DNA of 22,658 nucleotides, from the NCBI GenBank assembly GCA_964609775.1, contig CAZSSJ010000018.1, positions 1 to 22,658 on the forward strand, written 5' to 3'. The notes below the pieces were generated by a model. It saw only the letters and a program-made list of their open reading frames with translations. It did not search any database and had not been told where the DNA came from. Positions 1-5,785 of this stretch are shown here, in pieces. The position numbers and the translations under genes are program-made. The stretch is from CAZNUP01 sp964609775 (GTDB lineage: Bacteria > Patescibacteriota > Microgenomatia > JAMCZE01). Each line of letters starts with the position of its first letter. Position 1 is the first letter of the stretch.

Positions 1-33
1 GTTCTTTTAGTGGGAGAAACCCAAAAAATTCAT

Positions 34-52
34 GGACTTACCGCGTAAGTCC
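34..52 (-). terminator. Perfect inverted repeat, possible terminator after rpsI
   Basis: GGACTTAC and GTAAGTCC form a perfect 8-bp stem around a 3-nt loop. On the minus strand, downstream of rpsI, the stem is followed five bases later by six T residues, as in an intrinsic terminator. A TATACT box on the minus strand near 72-77 lies just upstream of the hairpin. It could therefore also be a leader hairpin of the next, off-window gene. Positions 1-174 hold no other gene that I can recognise. Confidence 0.45.
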
Positions 53-132
53 TGTCATTAAGCAAAGTATAACACGAAACTACAGTCTCAGGTTGGAATT
101 CAGCCACTGATGGGGCGAATGAGAGAGTTGTG

Positions 133-168
133 GGGGTCGGGGAAATCGGGGAAATTAGGGAGCGGGGG
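133..168. repeat. 9-nt-period G-rich array after rpsI
   Basis: Four units with a 9-nt period (core GGGGAAATC / GGGGAAATT) lie immediately downstream of the rpsI stop codon. This is one of the nonamer arrays that recur in the gaps of this operon. It does not form an obvious strong hairpin by itself. Confidence 0.6.
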
Positions 169-174
169 GCAATC

Positions 175-648
175 TCAGCGCTTGGGGCTGGATTTTTGCT
201 TGCGGGCGCCCATGAGGCCGGGTTTCTTTCTTTCCTTCATGCGGGGGTCGCGGGTCATGTAGCCTTTTTTGCGAAGGATGGCGCGGAACTTTGGGTCGAC
301 CTGAACAAGGGCCCGGGAAATGGCCAGGGCGGTTGCCCCCAGTTGGCCGGTCGGGCCGGAGCCGGAGACAATGACGGTTGTTATGAAGCGGCTCATGGTG
401 TTGGTGGTGCGATAGATTTCAGAATAGAAGGACTTAGGGAAGGGACCGGCGAAATAGGTTTCAATCGGCTTGCCGTTGACATAGACGTCGCCTTTTTCCA
501 GCTTTTTACCGGCGATGGTGACTTCCTCGTTAGGAAGATAGAGACGGGCGCGGGCGGTGGCGGTTTTTCGGCGGCCAGTCCCAAAAAAGTAGCCCCGGTC
601 AGGTTTGGGGGTTGTGGGAGGTTTGGGTGATTTGGTTGTTTTCGGCAT
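175..648 (-). CDS. rpsI: 30S ribosomal protein S9 (uS9)
   Basis: S9 is a small-subunit head protein whose C-terminal tail reaches the P-site tRNA. The 157-residue product has the family signature around GYFFGTGRRKTATARARLY, the GxGPTGQLGA-type stretch near residue 95, and the basic C-terminus ending in SPKR. Residues 1-15 are an unusual Pro/Lys/Thr-rich extension (MPK TTK SPK PPT TPK) encoded by five exact 9-nt units at 604-648, so this head is repeat-derived. The ATG at 648 is the first in frame and the S9 core starts around residue 18. The gene follows rplM, the usual L13-S9 pair, and is the last gene of the block. The stop codon is TGA. Confidence 0.97.
   Translation of the reverse strand: MPKTTKSPKPPTTPKPDRGYFFGTGRRKTATARARLYLPNEEVTIAGKKLEKGDVYVNGKPIETYFAGPFPKSFYSEIYRTTNTMSRFITTVIVSGSGPTGQLGATALAISRALVQVDPKFRAILRKKGYMTRDPRMKERKKPGLMGARKQKSSPKR
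604..648 (-). repeat. 9-nt-period array coding the S9 N-terminus
   Basis: Five nonamers (for example TTTGGGTGA and TTTGGTTGT on the + strand) lie exactly between the ATG of rpsI and codon 15. They are read in frame as tripeptides of the form x-P-K or x-T-K. The period of 9 keeps the reading frame open. Confidence 0.75.
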
Positions 649-656
649 AACACAAG

Positions 657-691
657 GCAGCTAGCAGTTAGGGGCTAGCAGCTAGAACTAG
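657..691. repeat. 7-nt-period array between rplM and rpsI
   Basis: Five heptamers of the type GCAGCTA / GCAGTTA / GGGGCTA fill the rplM-rpsI gap and contain the TAG stop codon of rplM (688-690). They resemble the array between rpmJ and rpsM. Confidence 0.7.
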
Positions 692-1059
692 TTTTCTATT
701 TTAAGGCGGGCGAGCCAGAATTTTTTTAATTTGTTGTCCGGGAGCATGCCGGAAATCGCATTATATATTACTTTTGTCGGGTTAGATGCTTTTAGGGTTT
801 TTAGGGTGGTTTTCTTGAGACCGCCCGGGTAGCCGCTGTAGCGGGTGTAGGTTTTTTTGGCTTCTTTATTGCCGGTGATTTTGACTCCGGCGGCACTGCT
901 GACCGTCACAAAATCGCCACAATCCAGATGGCGGGTGAAATAGGGCTTGGATTTGCCAACGAGAAGGGTGGCCGCTCTCGTTGCCAGCCGGCCCAGCACC
1001 ACGTCTTTGGCGTCGAGGGTGTGTTTGTCGTGTTTGATGTCTGAGAGTTTGGTGATCAT
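688..1059 (-). CDS. rplM: 50S ribosomal protein L13 (uL13)
   Basis: L13 is an early-assembly large-subunit protein. The 123-residue product starts MITKLSDIKHDKHTLDAKD and keeps the family signatures DAKDVVLGRLATRAATLLVGK, the GVKITGNKEAKKTYTRYSGYPGG region and the C-terminal GMLPDNKLKKFWLARLKI. It is about 20 residues shorter than the usual 142, trimmed at the N-terminus, as is common in CPR bacteria. I chose the ATG at 1059. A longer frame from TTG at 1131 would only add sequence overlapping the rplQ 3' end and its nonamer array. The gene starts 10 bases after the rplQ stop and lies directly upstream of rpsI. Confidence 0.95.
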   Translation of the reverse strand: MITKLSDIKHDKHTLDAKDVVLGRLATRAATLLVGKSKPYFTRHLDCGDFVTVSSAAGVKITGNKEAKKTYTRYSGYPGGLKKTTLKTLKASNPTKVIYNAISGMLPDNKLKKFWLARLKIEN

Positions 1060-1064
1060 GAGAA

Positions 1065-1109
1065 TTAAGTTACTTGAGTTTCTTAAGAGGCTTAGGTCGC
1101 TTGGGACTT
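1065..1109. repeat. 9-nt-period array spanning the rplQ end and the rplM start
   Basis: Five nonamers of the CTTAAG-type family (TTAAGTTAC, TTGAGTTTC, TTAAGAGGC, TTAGGTCGC, TTGGGACTT) cover the last codons and stop of rplQ and the gap to rplM. The L17 C-terminus KRPKPLKKLK is encoded here. Confidence 0.75.
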
Positions 1110-1525
1110 TTTTTAACAACTGGTTTTTCAATCACAACTTTTGGTTTCTCGTTTGGGGGAGCAACCGGAACTTGCTCCACCAGCTCCAAAATGGCGCGCT
1201 CGGCTCCGTCAGAGAGTCTTTGACCAAGCCTTATGATCCGGGTATAGCCGGACGGGCGACTTCCAAAAGCGGGTGAAATTTGATTGAAAATTCGATCTAT
1301 TAGCTGGTCGCTGCCCAATGATTTTATGACCAATCGTCGGGAATTGACGTCATTTTTCTTGGCAAGGTTGACGATGTTGTCCACCAGCGGCAGAACGGCT
1401 TTGGCTTTAGCCAGGGTTGTTTCAATCCGACCAAGGGACAGGACACTTGTTGCCAGACCCTGATAGAGGGCTTTGGCTTGATTGGTATTTCGGCCGAGCT
1501 GATTGTGACGGATTCGGTGTTTCAA
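1070..1525 (-). CDS. rplQ: 50S ribosomal protein L17 (bL17)
   Basis: L17 is a large-subunit protein near the peptide exit tunnel, and its gene ends the alpha operon. The 151-residue product has the L17 core MKHRIRHNQLGRNTNQAKAL, then TSVLSLGRIETTLAKAKAV and the YTRIIRLGQRLSDGAERAILELV block (about residues 92-117). The usual length is about 115-130. The excess is a C-terminal tail rich in Pro and Lys after residue 117, and its last residues come from the nonamer array. The start codon is TTG at 1525: the family N-terminus begins exactly there and no ATG is available. A GA/CT-rich heptamer array separates it from rpoA. Confidence 0.96.
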   Translation of the reverse strand: MKHRIRHNQLGRNTNQAKALYQGLATSVLSLGRIETTLAKAKAVLPLVDNIVNLAKKNDVNSRRLVIKSLGSDQLIDRIFNQISPAFGSRPSGYTRIIRLGQRLSDGAERAILELVEQVPVAPPNEKPKVVIEKPVVKKSPKRPKPLKKLK

Positions 1526-1532
1526 TGGAATT

Positions 1533-1595
1533 GAGAAGGGAAAAGGGAGAAGGGAGAATTAGATCTCACTTCTCACCTCTCAAATCTCACTTTAG
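1533..1595. repeat. 7-nt-period GA/CT-rich hairpin array between rpoA and rplQ
   Basis: Nine heptamers occur: four GAGAAGG-type units, then complementary ATCTC/ACTTCTC-type units. The two halves pair into a long imperfect hairpin. The array contains the rpoA stop codon (1592-1594) and ends eight bases upstream of the rplQ TTG start. Confidence 0.8.
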
Positions 1596-2512
1596 ACATT
1601 GAGGGCGACGCCCTTTTCGCGCAGTTTCTCCTCGACAATTCCCAGGGATTTGCCGCCAAGATTTTTAATCTTTAACAGATCCTTTCTGGGGGTTCCCAGG
1701 AGTTGGCCGACGGTTTCGATGCCGCCATTTTTGAGGGCATTCTCTAGCCTGGTCGGCAGATCCAGCTCCTCGATGAGCATTTTGAGAACGTCATCGGAGA
1801 CGGTGGGGGTGACGGCCACACTGGCTTGACCCATTTCGGCTTTTGGCTCATAGAGCTGGAGAAACAGGCCGACCAGAATTTTGGCGGCGCGTTTGATGGC
1901 GTCATGAGGACTGACAGTGCCGTCGGTCCAGACCTCGATGACCAGCCGGTCGAGATTGGTCTGGCGGCCAACGCGGGTGGCTTCTTGACGGTAGTTGACC
2001 CGAACGATCGGGCTAAAGGCGGCGTCCAGGGGAATGACGCCAATTGTCCCAGTCTTTCGTTCGTCAGCCAGAGAATAGCCAAAACCCTCTTCGACCATGA
2101 TCTGGGCTGAGAGAGAGGACTTTTTGTCCGCCAGCGTTCCCAGATGGAGATCTTTGTTGACAACTTCAACGTTTGATGGCGCTTTGATGTCAGCCGCAGT
2201 CACCTTGCCGGGACCTGTGGCTTCAAGACGAAGGATGGCTTTATCGCCGCCTTCGAGACGAACGCGGAGTTTTTTTAAATTCAAGACAAATTCCACAATG
2301 TCTTCGCGCAAGCCTTCCAAGGTTTGGAATTGGTGTTTAACACCATCAATCGTCACACTGGTGACGGCGGCTCCGGGAAGTGAGGACAAGAGAACTCGGC
2401 GCAGGGCATTACCCAGAGTGTGGGCGTAGCCGGTGTCTAACGGTTCGATGGCAAACCTCCCGTAGGTGTCGGTTTGTTCCTCAGTGATGACCTTGAAATT
2501 GGGATCGATCAT
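1592..2512 (-). CDS. rpoA: DNA-directed RNA polymerase subunit alpha
   Basis: The alpha subunit nucleates RNA polymerase assembly and contacts UP elements and activators. The product has 306 residues. The N-terminal dimerisation domain (about 1-225) shows the FAIEPLDTGYAHTLGNALRRVLLSSLPG signature region, and the helix-hairpin-helix C-terminal domain spans about 235-306. In that C-terminal domain R255 and N258 align with the E. coli DNA-contact residues R265 and N268, and the LGGKSLGIVEEKL segment is conserved, so UP-element binding is likely retained. The ATG at 2512 is well placed. The length is slightly below the usual 315-330. It lies downstream of rpsD, as in the canonical alpha operon, but is separated from it by an unusually long structured gap. 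Confidence 0.98.
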   Translation of the reverse strand: MIDPNFKVITEEQTDTYGRFAIEPLDTGYAHTLGNALRRVLLSSLPGAAVTSVTIDGVKHQFQTLEGLREDIVEFVLNLKKLRVRLEGGDKAILRLEATGPGKVTAADIKAPSNVEVVNKDLHLGTLADKKSSLSAQIMVEEGFGYSLADERKTGTIGVIPLDAAFSPIVRVNYRQEATRVGRQTNLDRLVIEVWTDGTVSPHDAIKRAAKILVGLFLQLYEPKAEMGQASVAVTPTVSDDVLKMLIEELDLPTRLENALKNGGIETVGQLLGTPRKDLLKIKNLGGKSLGIVEEKLREKGVALNV

Positions 2513-2519
2513 ACGTTGT

Positions 2520-2554
2520 AATTTAGAATTAAGAATTTAGAATGCGGAATTAAT
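2520..2554. repeat. 7-nt-period AT-rich array upstream of rpoA
   Basis: Five heptamers (AATTTAG, AATTAAG, AATTTAG, AATGCGG, AATTAAT) lie directly upstream of the rpoA start. Confidence 0.65.
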
Positions 2555-2586
2555 GTTTGTACTTCGTGCAGGTATCTTACCGATCC

Positions 2587-2688
2587 AAGCACGGAGTGCT
2601 TACCTTAATTCATCATTCAGAATTCATCATTCTGAATTCTAGACTATCTTGAATAGTATTCAATGAGTCTGAATTATTGCTAATTCAG
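2587..2688. repeat. Cluster of hairpins between rpsD and rpoA
   Basis: Positions 2513-2739 hold no gene but are packed with inverted repeats. AAGCAC-GGA-GTGCTT is at 2587-2601. A 7-nt-period array at 2607-2641 contains an 8-bp stem, AGAATTCA/TGAATTCT, at 2619-2640. A palindrome, TTGAATAGTATTCAA, is near 2650-2664. An 8-bp stem, CTGAATTA/TAATTCAG, at 2669-2688 has a GCAA (GNRA) tetraloop on the transcribed strand. Successive hairpins here could protect or process the mRNA between rpsD and rpoA. Confidence 0.65.
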
Positions 2689-2694
2689 CCTCTC

Positions 2695-2757
2695 GAATAC
2701 TGCTCGCTATCGCGAAACGGTTTTTTCAAAACCAGTTCGCTATCGCGAATAGTATTC
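2695..2757. repeat. Long imperfect inverted repeat overlapping the rpsD 3' end
   Basis: Two 30-nt arms (2695-2724 and 2728-2757) around a 3-nt loop match at about 24 of 30 positions. Identical blocks include GAATACT, TCGC, GCGAA and GGTTTT. The right arm contains the codons and stop of the true S4 C-terminus (EYYSR). A 14-nt direct repeat, GAATAGTATTCAAT, occurs at both 2651-2664 and 2747-2760. Confidence 0.75.
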
Positions 2758-2791
2758 AATAATTAACTGTTCGTTGATCTCGGTTTTGATG
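2740..2791 (-). CDS. rpsD: Detached 3' end of rpsD (canonical S4 C-terminus)
   Basis: Read on the minus strand from 2790 this segment encodes IKTEINEQLIIEYYSR and a TAG stop. This is the usual C-terminal ending of bacterial S4 (NEQLIVEYYSR-like). It begins with the same 17 bases, TGATCTCGGTTTTGATG (2775-2791), that occur inside the intact rpsD frame at 2834-2850. The simplest reading is that the two copies are one genomic site duplicated by scaffolding across the N gap. Collapsing them gives an S4 of 202 residues ending at 2740. Confidence 0.85.
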
Positions 2792-2801
2792 NNNNNNNNN
2801 N
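2792..2801. other. Assembly gap (10 Ns)
   Basis: Ten consecutive Ns form a scaffold join. A 17-nt sequence is duplicated on its two sides (2775-2791 and 2834-2850). The 32 bases at 2802-2833 fit neither the S4 family nor the flank and may be a contig-end artefact or a strain variant. Confidence 0.98.
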
Positions 2802-2813
2802 TTAAATCCGCTT

Positions 2814-3407
2814 TTATCGCAGTGCCGGCCGGGTGATCTCGGTTTTGATGTCGTCGCGAGGAGGAGTCTTGACAAACTTCCCGGCGGCGGCTTTCCGATC
2901 GAGATAGTTTGGTACCTTGGTTTCAGCGGCCTCCAGGAGCTTTTGGACGACTGGTGTTTTGATGGCTGTGGGGGAAAGGGTGATCACTTGGTTAACTTTG
3001 AGAAGATAGGAGGGGATGGATACTTTTCGGCCATCGACCTGGATGTGGCCATGAGAAACCAGTTGGCGGGCCATGGCTCGGGAGGAGGAAAAACCAAGCC
3101 GATAGACTATGTTGTCAAGCCGACTTTCCAAAAGTTGGAGGAGGGCCTCGCCTGTTTTGCCTTTGACTTTAGTCGCGGTGTCGAAATAGTTCCGGAATTG
3201 ATTTTCAGAGATGCCATAGATGCGCTTGGCTTTCTGTTTTTCCCGAAGCTGTTTGCCGTAGTCCGATTGCTTTCCCGGACGACCTTTGGGGCCATGAACG
3301 CCGGGCGGTACGCCCAGGCGTCTGGCCAGAGATGGACTGGTCTTCTCCAAAATGTTGGCGCCTTCCCGTCTGGCTAGTCGATGTTTTGGTCCGGTGTATC
3401 TGGCCAT
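2814..3407 (-). CDS. rpsD: 30S ribosomal protein S4 (uS4), 3' end disrupted by the assembly gap
   Basis: S4 is a primary 16S rRNA binding protein and often the autoregulator of the alpha operon. The start MARYTGPKHRLARREGANI at 3407 is canonical. An upstream GTG at 3458 would add residues encoded by the heptamer array and is rejected. The S4 domain is clear (about 90-150: LESRLDNIVYRLGFSSSRAMARQLVSHGHIQVDGRKV). As deposited, the frame ends in TRPALR at 197 residues, which is not an S4 ending. The expected NEQLIIEYYSR lies beyond the N gap at 2740-2774. The real gene is therefore probably 202 residues and intact in the organism. Confidence 0.93.
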   Translation of the reverse strand: MARYTGPKHRLARREGANILEKTSPSLARRLGVPPGVHGPKGRPGKQSDYGKQLREKQKAKRIYGISENQFRNYFDTATKVKGKTGEALLQLLESRLDNIVYRLGFSSSRAMARQLVSHGHIQVDGRKVSIPSYLLKVNQVITLSPTAIKTPVVQKLLEAAETKVPNYLDRKAAAGKFVKTPPRDDIKTEITRPALR

Positions 3408-3416
3408 TTTGGAATT

Positions 3417-3480
3417 GAGAAGGGAGAAAGGAGAAGGGAGAAATATTTGACTTCTCACTTCTCAAGTCTCAAATCTCACT
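3417..3480. repeat. 7-nt-period GA/CT-rich hairpin array between rpsK and rpsD
   Basis: Heptamers GAGAAGG, GAGAAAG, GAGAAGG and GAGAAAT are followed by complementary CTTCTCA / ATCTCAC units, giving a long hairpin. The array fills the whole rpsK-rpsD gap. Confidence 0.8.
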
Positions 3481-3486
3481 TTCGTG

Positions 3487-3885
3487 TTATACTCGTCTCT
3501 TTTTCTTCGGTCTGGGCCCATTGTGGGGAATGGGCGTGACGTCAGCAATGAGACTGATGTTAAATCCAATTGTTTTGAGGGCTCGAAGAGTAGCGTCGCG
3601 CCCCGCTCCCGGGCCTTTGATGAAAACTTCAATGTCCCGCATCCCCTGGTCCCAAGCACGGCGGCCAATCTGATCCACGGCGGTGGTGGCGGCAAAGGGG
3701 GTGGATTTTCGGGCACCTTTAAAACCGGCGGCGCCACTGCTGCCCCAAAAAAGAGTGTTGCCGGAATTGTCGGTGATGGTGATCAAAGTGTTGTTGAACG
3801 TGGCAGTCACGTAGACCCTGCCGCTGGTCACCTGCTTGTTGACTTTGGTTTTTACTTTTTTGGTTTCGGTTTTTTCTTTAGGCAC
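3487..3885 (-). CDS. rpsK: 30S ribosomal protein S11 (uS11)
   Basis: S11 is a platform protein of the small subunit near the E site. The 132-residue product has the typical lysine-rich N-terminus, then GRVYVTATFNNTLITITD, the GFKGARKSTPFAA stretch, FIKGPGAGRDATLRAL and the conserved ending DVTPIPHNGPRPKKKRRV. Start choice: the codon at 3885 is GTG, in good register with the family N-terminus, and no ATG lies nearby. No Shine-Dalgarno sequence is visible upstream. The AT-rich heptamer array begins six bases upstream of the start codon. Confidence 0.97.
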   Translation of the reverse strand: MPKEKTETKKVKTKVNKQVTSGRVYVTATFNNTLITITDNSGNTLFWGSSGAAGFKGARKSTPFAATTAVDQIGRRAWDQGMRDIEVFIKGPGAGRDATLRALKTIGFNISLIADVTPIPHNGPRPKKKRRV

Positions 3886-3890
3886 AAACG

Positions 3891-3960
3891 GATTTGAGAT
3901 TGGAGAATGGAGATTTGAGAATTAAATCTCAAATTTCAAATCTCAAATTTCAAATTTCAC
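3891..3960. repeat. 7-nt-period hairpin array between rpsM and rpsK
   Basis: Ten heptamers run GATTTGA, GATTGGA, GAATGGA, GATTTGA, GAATTAA and then ATCTCAA / ATTTCAA units that complement the first half. The rpsM TGA stop (3957-3959) lies in the last unit. Confidence 0.8.
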
Positions 3961-4382
3961 TTCTTTTCTTCCTTCTTGGGTTCTTCCTTAGCGGTTATTC
4001 CCATTTTTTCGGCCAGCTCTTTTCGAATGGCGCCAATGGTGACTCGTTTACCGCGCTTGGTGCGGGCATTAGATCTGGTTCGTTGTCCGCGAACCGGCAG
4101 ATTGCGGGCGTGACGCATCCCCCGATAGCTGCCAATTTGCTTGAGCAGGGTGATGTTGGCATGAATGTCCGAGCGAAGATCACCCTCAACCTTGAGAACG
4201 TCAAGCGCTTTTTGAATTTTGTTGATTTCTTCTTCCGTCAGGTCTCTGACCCTTTTGGCCGGATCGACCAAAGCGGATTTTAAGACGCCAACGACGTTAC
4301 GGCGGCCGACGCCATAGAGTTTAGTCAGAGCAATGTCTGTGCGTTTGTTATTATCGAGATCGATTCCGGCAATTCTGGGCAA
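3957..4382 (-). CDS. rpsM: 30S ribosomal protein S13 (uS13)
   Basis: S13 is a head protein that forms bridges to the large subunit and touches P-site tRNA. The 141-residue product starts MPRIAGIDLDNNKR and has the helix-two-turn-helix core (LYGVGRRN), the GSYRGMRHARNLPVRGQRT signature (about residues 88-105) and a Lys/Glu-rich tail, KEEPKKEEKK. The length is above the usual 118-125 because of this tail. The start codon at 4382 is TTG. It is supported by exact alignment to the S13 N-terminus and coincides with the first base of the adjoining heptamer array. The stop is TGA. Confidence 0.96.
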   Translation of the reverse strand: MPRIAGIDLDNNKRTDIALTKLYGVGRRNVVGVLKSALVDPAKRVRDLTEEEINKIQKALDVLKVEGDLRSDIHANITLLKQIGSYRGMRHARNLPVRGQRTRSNARTKRGKRVTIGAIRKELAEKMGITAKEEPKKEEKK

Positions 4383-4444
4383 TCTAGCAGTTAGAAGTTA
4401 GCGGTTAGAGGTTAGCAACTTACTAATCTCTAATCTCCTACTTC
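4382..4444. repeat. 7-nt-period array between rpmJ and rpsM
   Basis: Nine heptamers (AGTTAGA, AGTTAGC, GGTTAGA, GGTTAGC, then AACTTAC, TAATCTC, TAATCTC, CTACTTC) fill the gap from the rpsM start codon to the rpmJ stop. The second half partly complements the first. Confidence 0.75.
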
Positions 4445-4557
4445 TATCCTTGTCTCTGTTTGTGTCTTGGGTTTGAACAAATAATATAAACTCTCCCTTT
4501 ACGGCGAACAATTTTGCACTTAGCACATCTGGGCTTTACGGATGCTTGGACTTTCAA
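4444..4557 (-). CDS. rpmJ: 50S ribosomal protein L36 (bL36), zinc-binding type
   Basis: L36 is the smallest large-subunit protein. This 37-residue frame reads KVQASVKPRCAKCKIVRRKG, then RVYIICSNPRHKQRQG, with C11, C14, C27 and H32 as the zinc ligands (C+ form). The start codon is TTG at 4557, since no in-frame ATG or GTG occurs where L36 should begin. The codon sits at the first base of the AT-rich heptamer array that fills the gap to infA, and no Shine-Dalgarno sequence is visible. It lies between infA and rpsM, the standard place. It is easily missed because it is short and has a TTG start. Confidence 0.94.
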   Translation of the reverse strand: MKVQASVKPRCAKCKIVRRKGRVYIICSNPRHKQRQG

Positions 4558-4612
4558 ATTTAAAATTTAGAATTTAAAATTTAGAATTTTTGAATTTTAA
4601 ATTTTGAATTAC
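4557..4612. repeat. 7-nt-period AT-rich hairpin array between infA and rpmJ
   Basis: Eight heptamers: AATTTAA, AATTTAG, AATTTAA, AATTTAG, AATTTTT, GAATTTT, AAATTTT, GAATTAC. The halves are complementary (AATTTAAAATT-type). The infA stop codon (4609-4611) lies in the last unit. Confidence 0.8.
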
Positions 4613-4827
4613 TTACTCCGGTACACAATTCTTCCCTTCGTCTGGTCGTAGAGCGTCATTTCGACTTTGACTTTGTCACCAGGGAGAATCTTGATGTAGT
4701 TCAGGCGCATCTTACCGGAGAGGGTACAGAGAACTGTCCGCCCGTCAGAAAGCTGAACCCGAAACATGGTATTGGGCAGATTTTCTAAGACTACCCCGTC
4801 AACTTCGGTTGTCCCTTGATGAGCCAT
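4609..4827 (-). CDS. infA: Translation initiation factor IF-1
   Basis: IF-1 binds the ribosomal A site during initiation. The 72-residue product is a single OB-fold: MAHQGTTEVDGVVLENLPNT, then FRVQLSDGRTVLCTLSGKMRLNYIKILPGDKVKVEMTLYDQTKGRIVYRSK with the conserved GKMRxNYIxILPGD segment near residues 37-52. Length and both ends fit the family. It follows map, with its own probable promoter in the gap, so infA-rpmJ-alpha operon genes can probably be transcribed independently of the spc block. Confidence 0.98.
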   Translation of the reverse strand: MAHQGTTEVDGVVLENLPNTMFRVQLSDGRTVLCTLSGKMRLNYIKILPGDKVKVEMTLYDQTKGRIVYRSK

Positions 4828-4914
4828 TTAGCTTGTTGTTATGCCCTAGAGTCTTTGTTGTATCGACCAAGACAAAAATTACCCCAAGTACTTGGTTTTC
4901 CTTAGGCTGTGATT

Positions 4915-4943
4915 ATTATACAGGATGGGATGATTTCGTGCAA
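4915..4943 (-). promoter_or_regulatory. Probable sigma70-type promoter for infA
   Basis: The minus strand reads TTGCAC (4943-4938), a 17-nt spacer, then TATAAT (4920-4915), a perfect -10 box. It lies at the map 3' boundary, about 90 bases upstream of the infA start. The leader contains a palindrome, CCAAGTACTTGG, that could form a short hairpin. Confidence 0.65.
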
Positions 4944-4945
4944 GC

Positions 4946-5743
4946 CTAGAGCGTCAGAACGACGGGGCCGTCTTCCGTGACAGCTAGAGTATGTTCAAAA
5001 AGGCCAGAAATGGACCGATCGCGGGTCACGATGGTCCAGCCGTCATCGTTCTCATAGACAACCTCGCTCTTGCCGAAATTATAGATGACTTCGACAGCCA
5101 GGACCAGGCCAACTTTAATGAGGGGCGTGGTGGCAATTTTTCCCCGGAGAAAACAGGGAATTTCCGGATCTTCATGGAGCAAGCGCCCAATGCCATGGCC
5201 AACCAGCTGTTGGACACAGGAATATCCCGCTCCTTCGACCGTATCTTGAATTGCCTTGGATATGTGGCCAATGTGATTTCCTGGCAGACACTGCTTGATC
5301 GCGTTCTCTAAGGCTTTTTCCCCAGTGTGGAGAAACTTTAGAGTGTCATTAAGACTTCTAACCCCGGATCCATTTTCAAGCGATCGCGTGTTACTGGATT
5401 TAGATCCCACCAGGACGCTCCAGGAGGCATCGGAGTGAAAGCCTTTATAGTAGGTGCCAAGATCAACTCCCAGTCGATCACCTTCTTTTAATTTGTAGTC
5501 GGTGGGGATGCCGTGAACGACCATGTCATTGACGTTCAGGCAGGTGGCCCAGTGGTAGCCCCGTTCCATTTTAAAAGAGGGCTTGCCGCCGGCTTGCGTA
5601 ATTAGTTTTTCGGCATAATTATCCAATTCCAGGGTGGTCATCCCGGGAGCAACCTTTTGGAGAACTTGCTCAAGAACTTGGTGAGTGATTTGACCACTTT
5701 GGCGGATTAAGGCAATCTCTTCTTGGGAATAGCTATTGATCAT
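4946..5743 (-). CDS. map: Methionine aminopeptidase, type I
   Basis: This enzyme removes the initiator Met from nascent proteins. The 265-residue product has the five metal ligands of the pita-bread fold: D94 (GVDLG), D105 (HSDASW), H183 (GHGIG), E218 (AVEVI) and E250 (LFEHT). H77 (VVHGIP) matches the catalytic His. No N-terminal zinc-finger extension is present. A Ser/Asn/Gly-rich loop at about 113-133 is longer than in typical type I enzymes and looks like a lineage insertion. It sits between adk and infA, as in many spc operons. The ATG at 5743 begins the normal MINSYSQEEIALIRQSG start. Confidence 0.97.
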   Translation of the reverse strand: MINSYSQEEIALIRQSGQITHQVLEQVLQKVAPGMTTLELDNYAEKLITQAGGKPSFKMERGYHWATCLNVNDMVVHGIPTDYKLKEGDRLGVDLGTYYKGFHSDASWSVLVGSKSSNTRSLENGSGVRSLNDTLKFLHTGEKALENAIKQCLPGNHIGHISKAIQDTVEGAGYSCVQQLVGHGIGRLLHEDPEIPCFLRGKIATTPLIKVGLVLAVEVIYNFGKSEVVYENDDGWTIVTRDRSISGLFEHTLAVTEDGPVVLTL

Positions 5744-5749
5744 TATGCA

Positions 5750-5785
5750 GGGACCTATGGGTCCTAGGGGGCTTACGGGCTAATG
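5750..5785. repeat. 9-nt-period GGG array between adk and map
   Basis: GGG triplets recur every 9 nt (GGGACCTAT, GGGTCCTAG, GGGGCTTAC, GGGCTAATG) across the adk stop codon and the gap to map. GGACC and GGTCC form a small stem. Confidence 0.55.

Noticed and set aside
2740..3407. rpsD as a true pseudogene with an aberrant C-terminus
   Set aside because: The canonical end is found just across the N gap and begins with the same 17 bases, so an assembly artefact explains the data better than gene decay.
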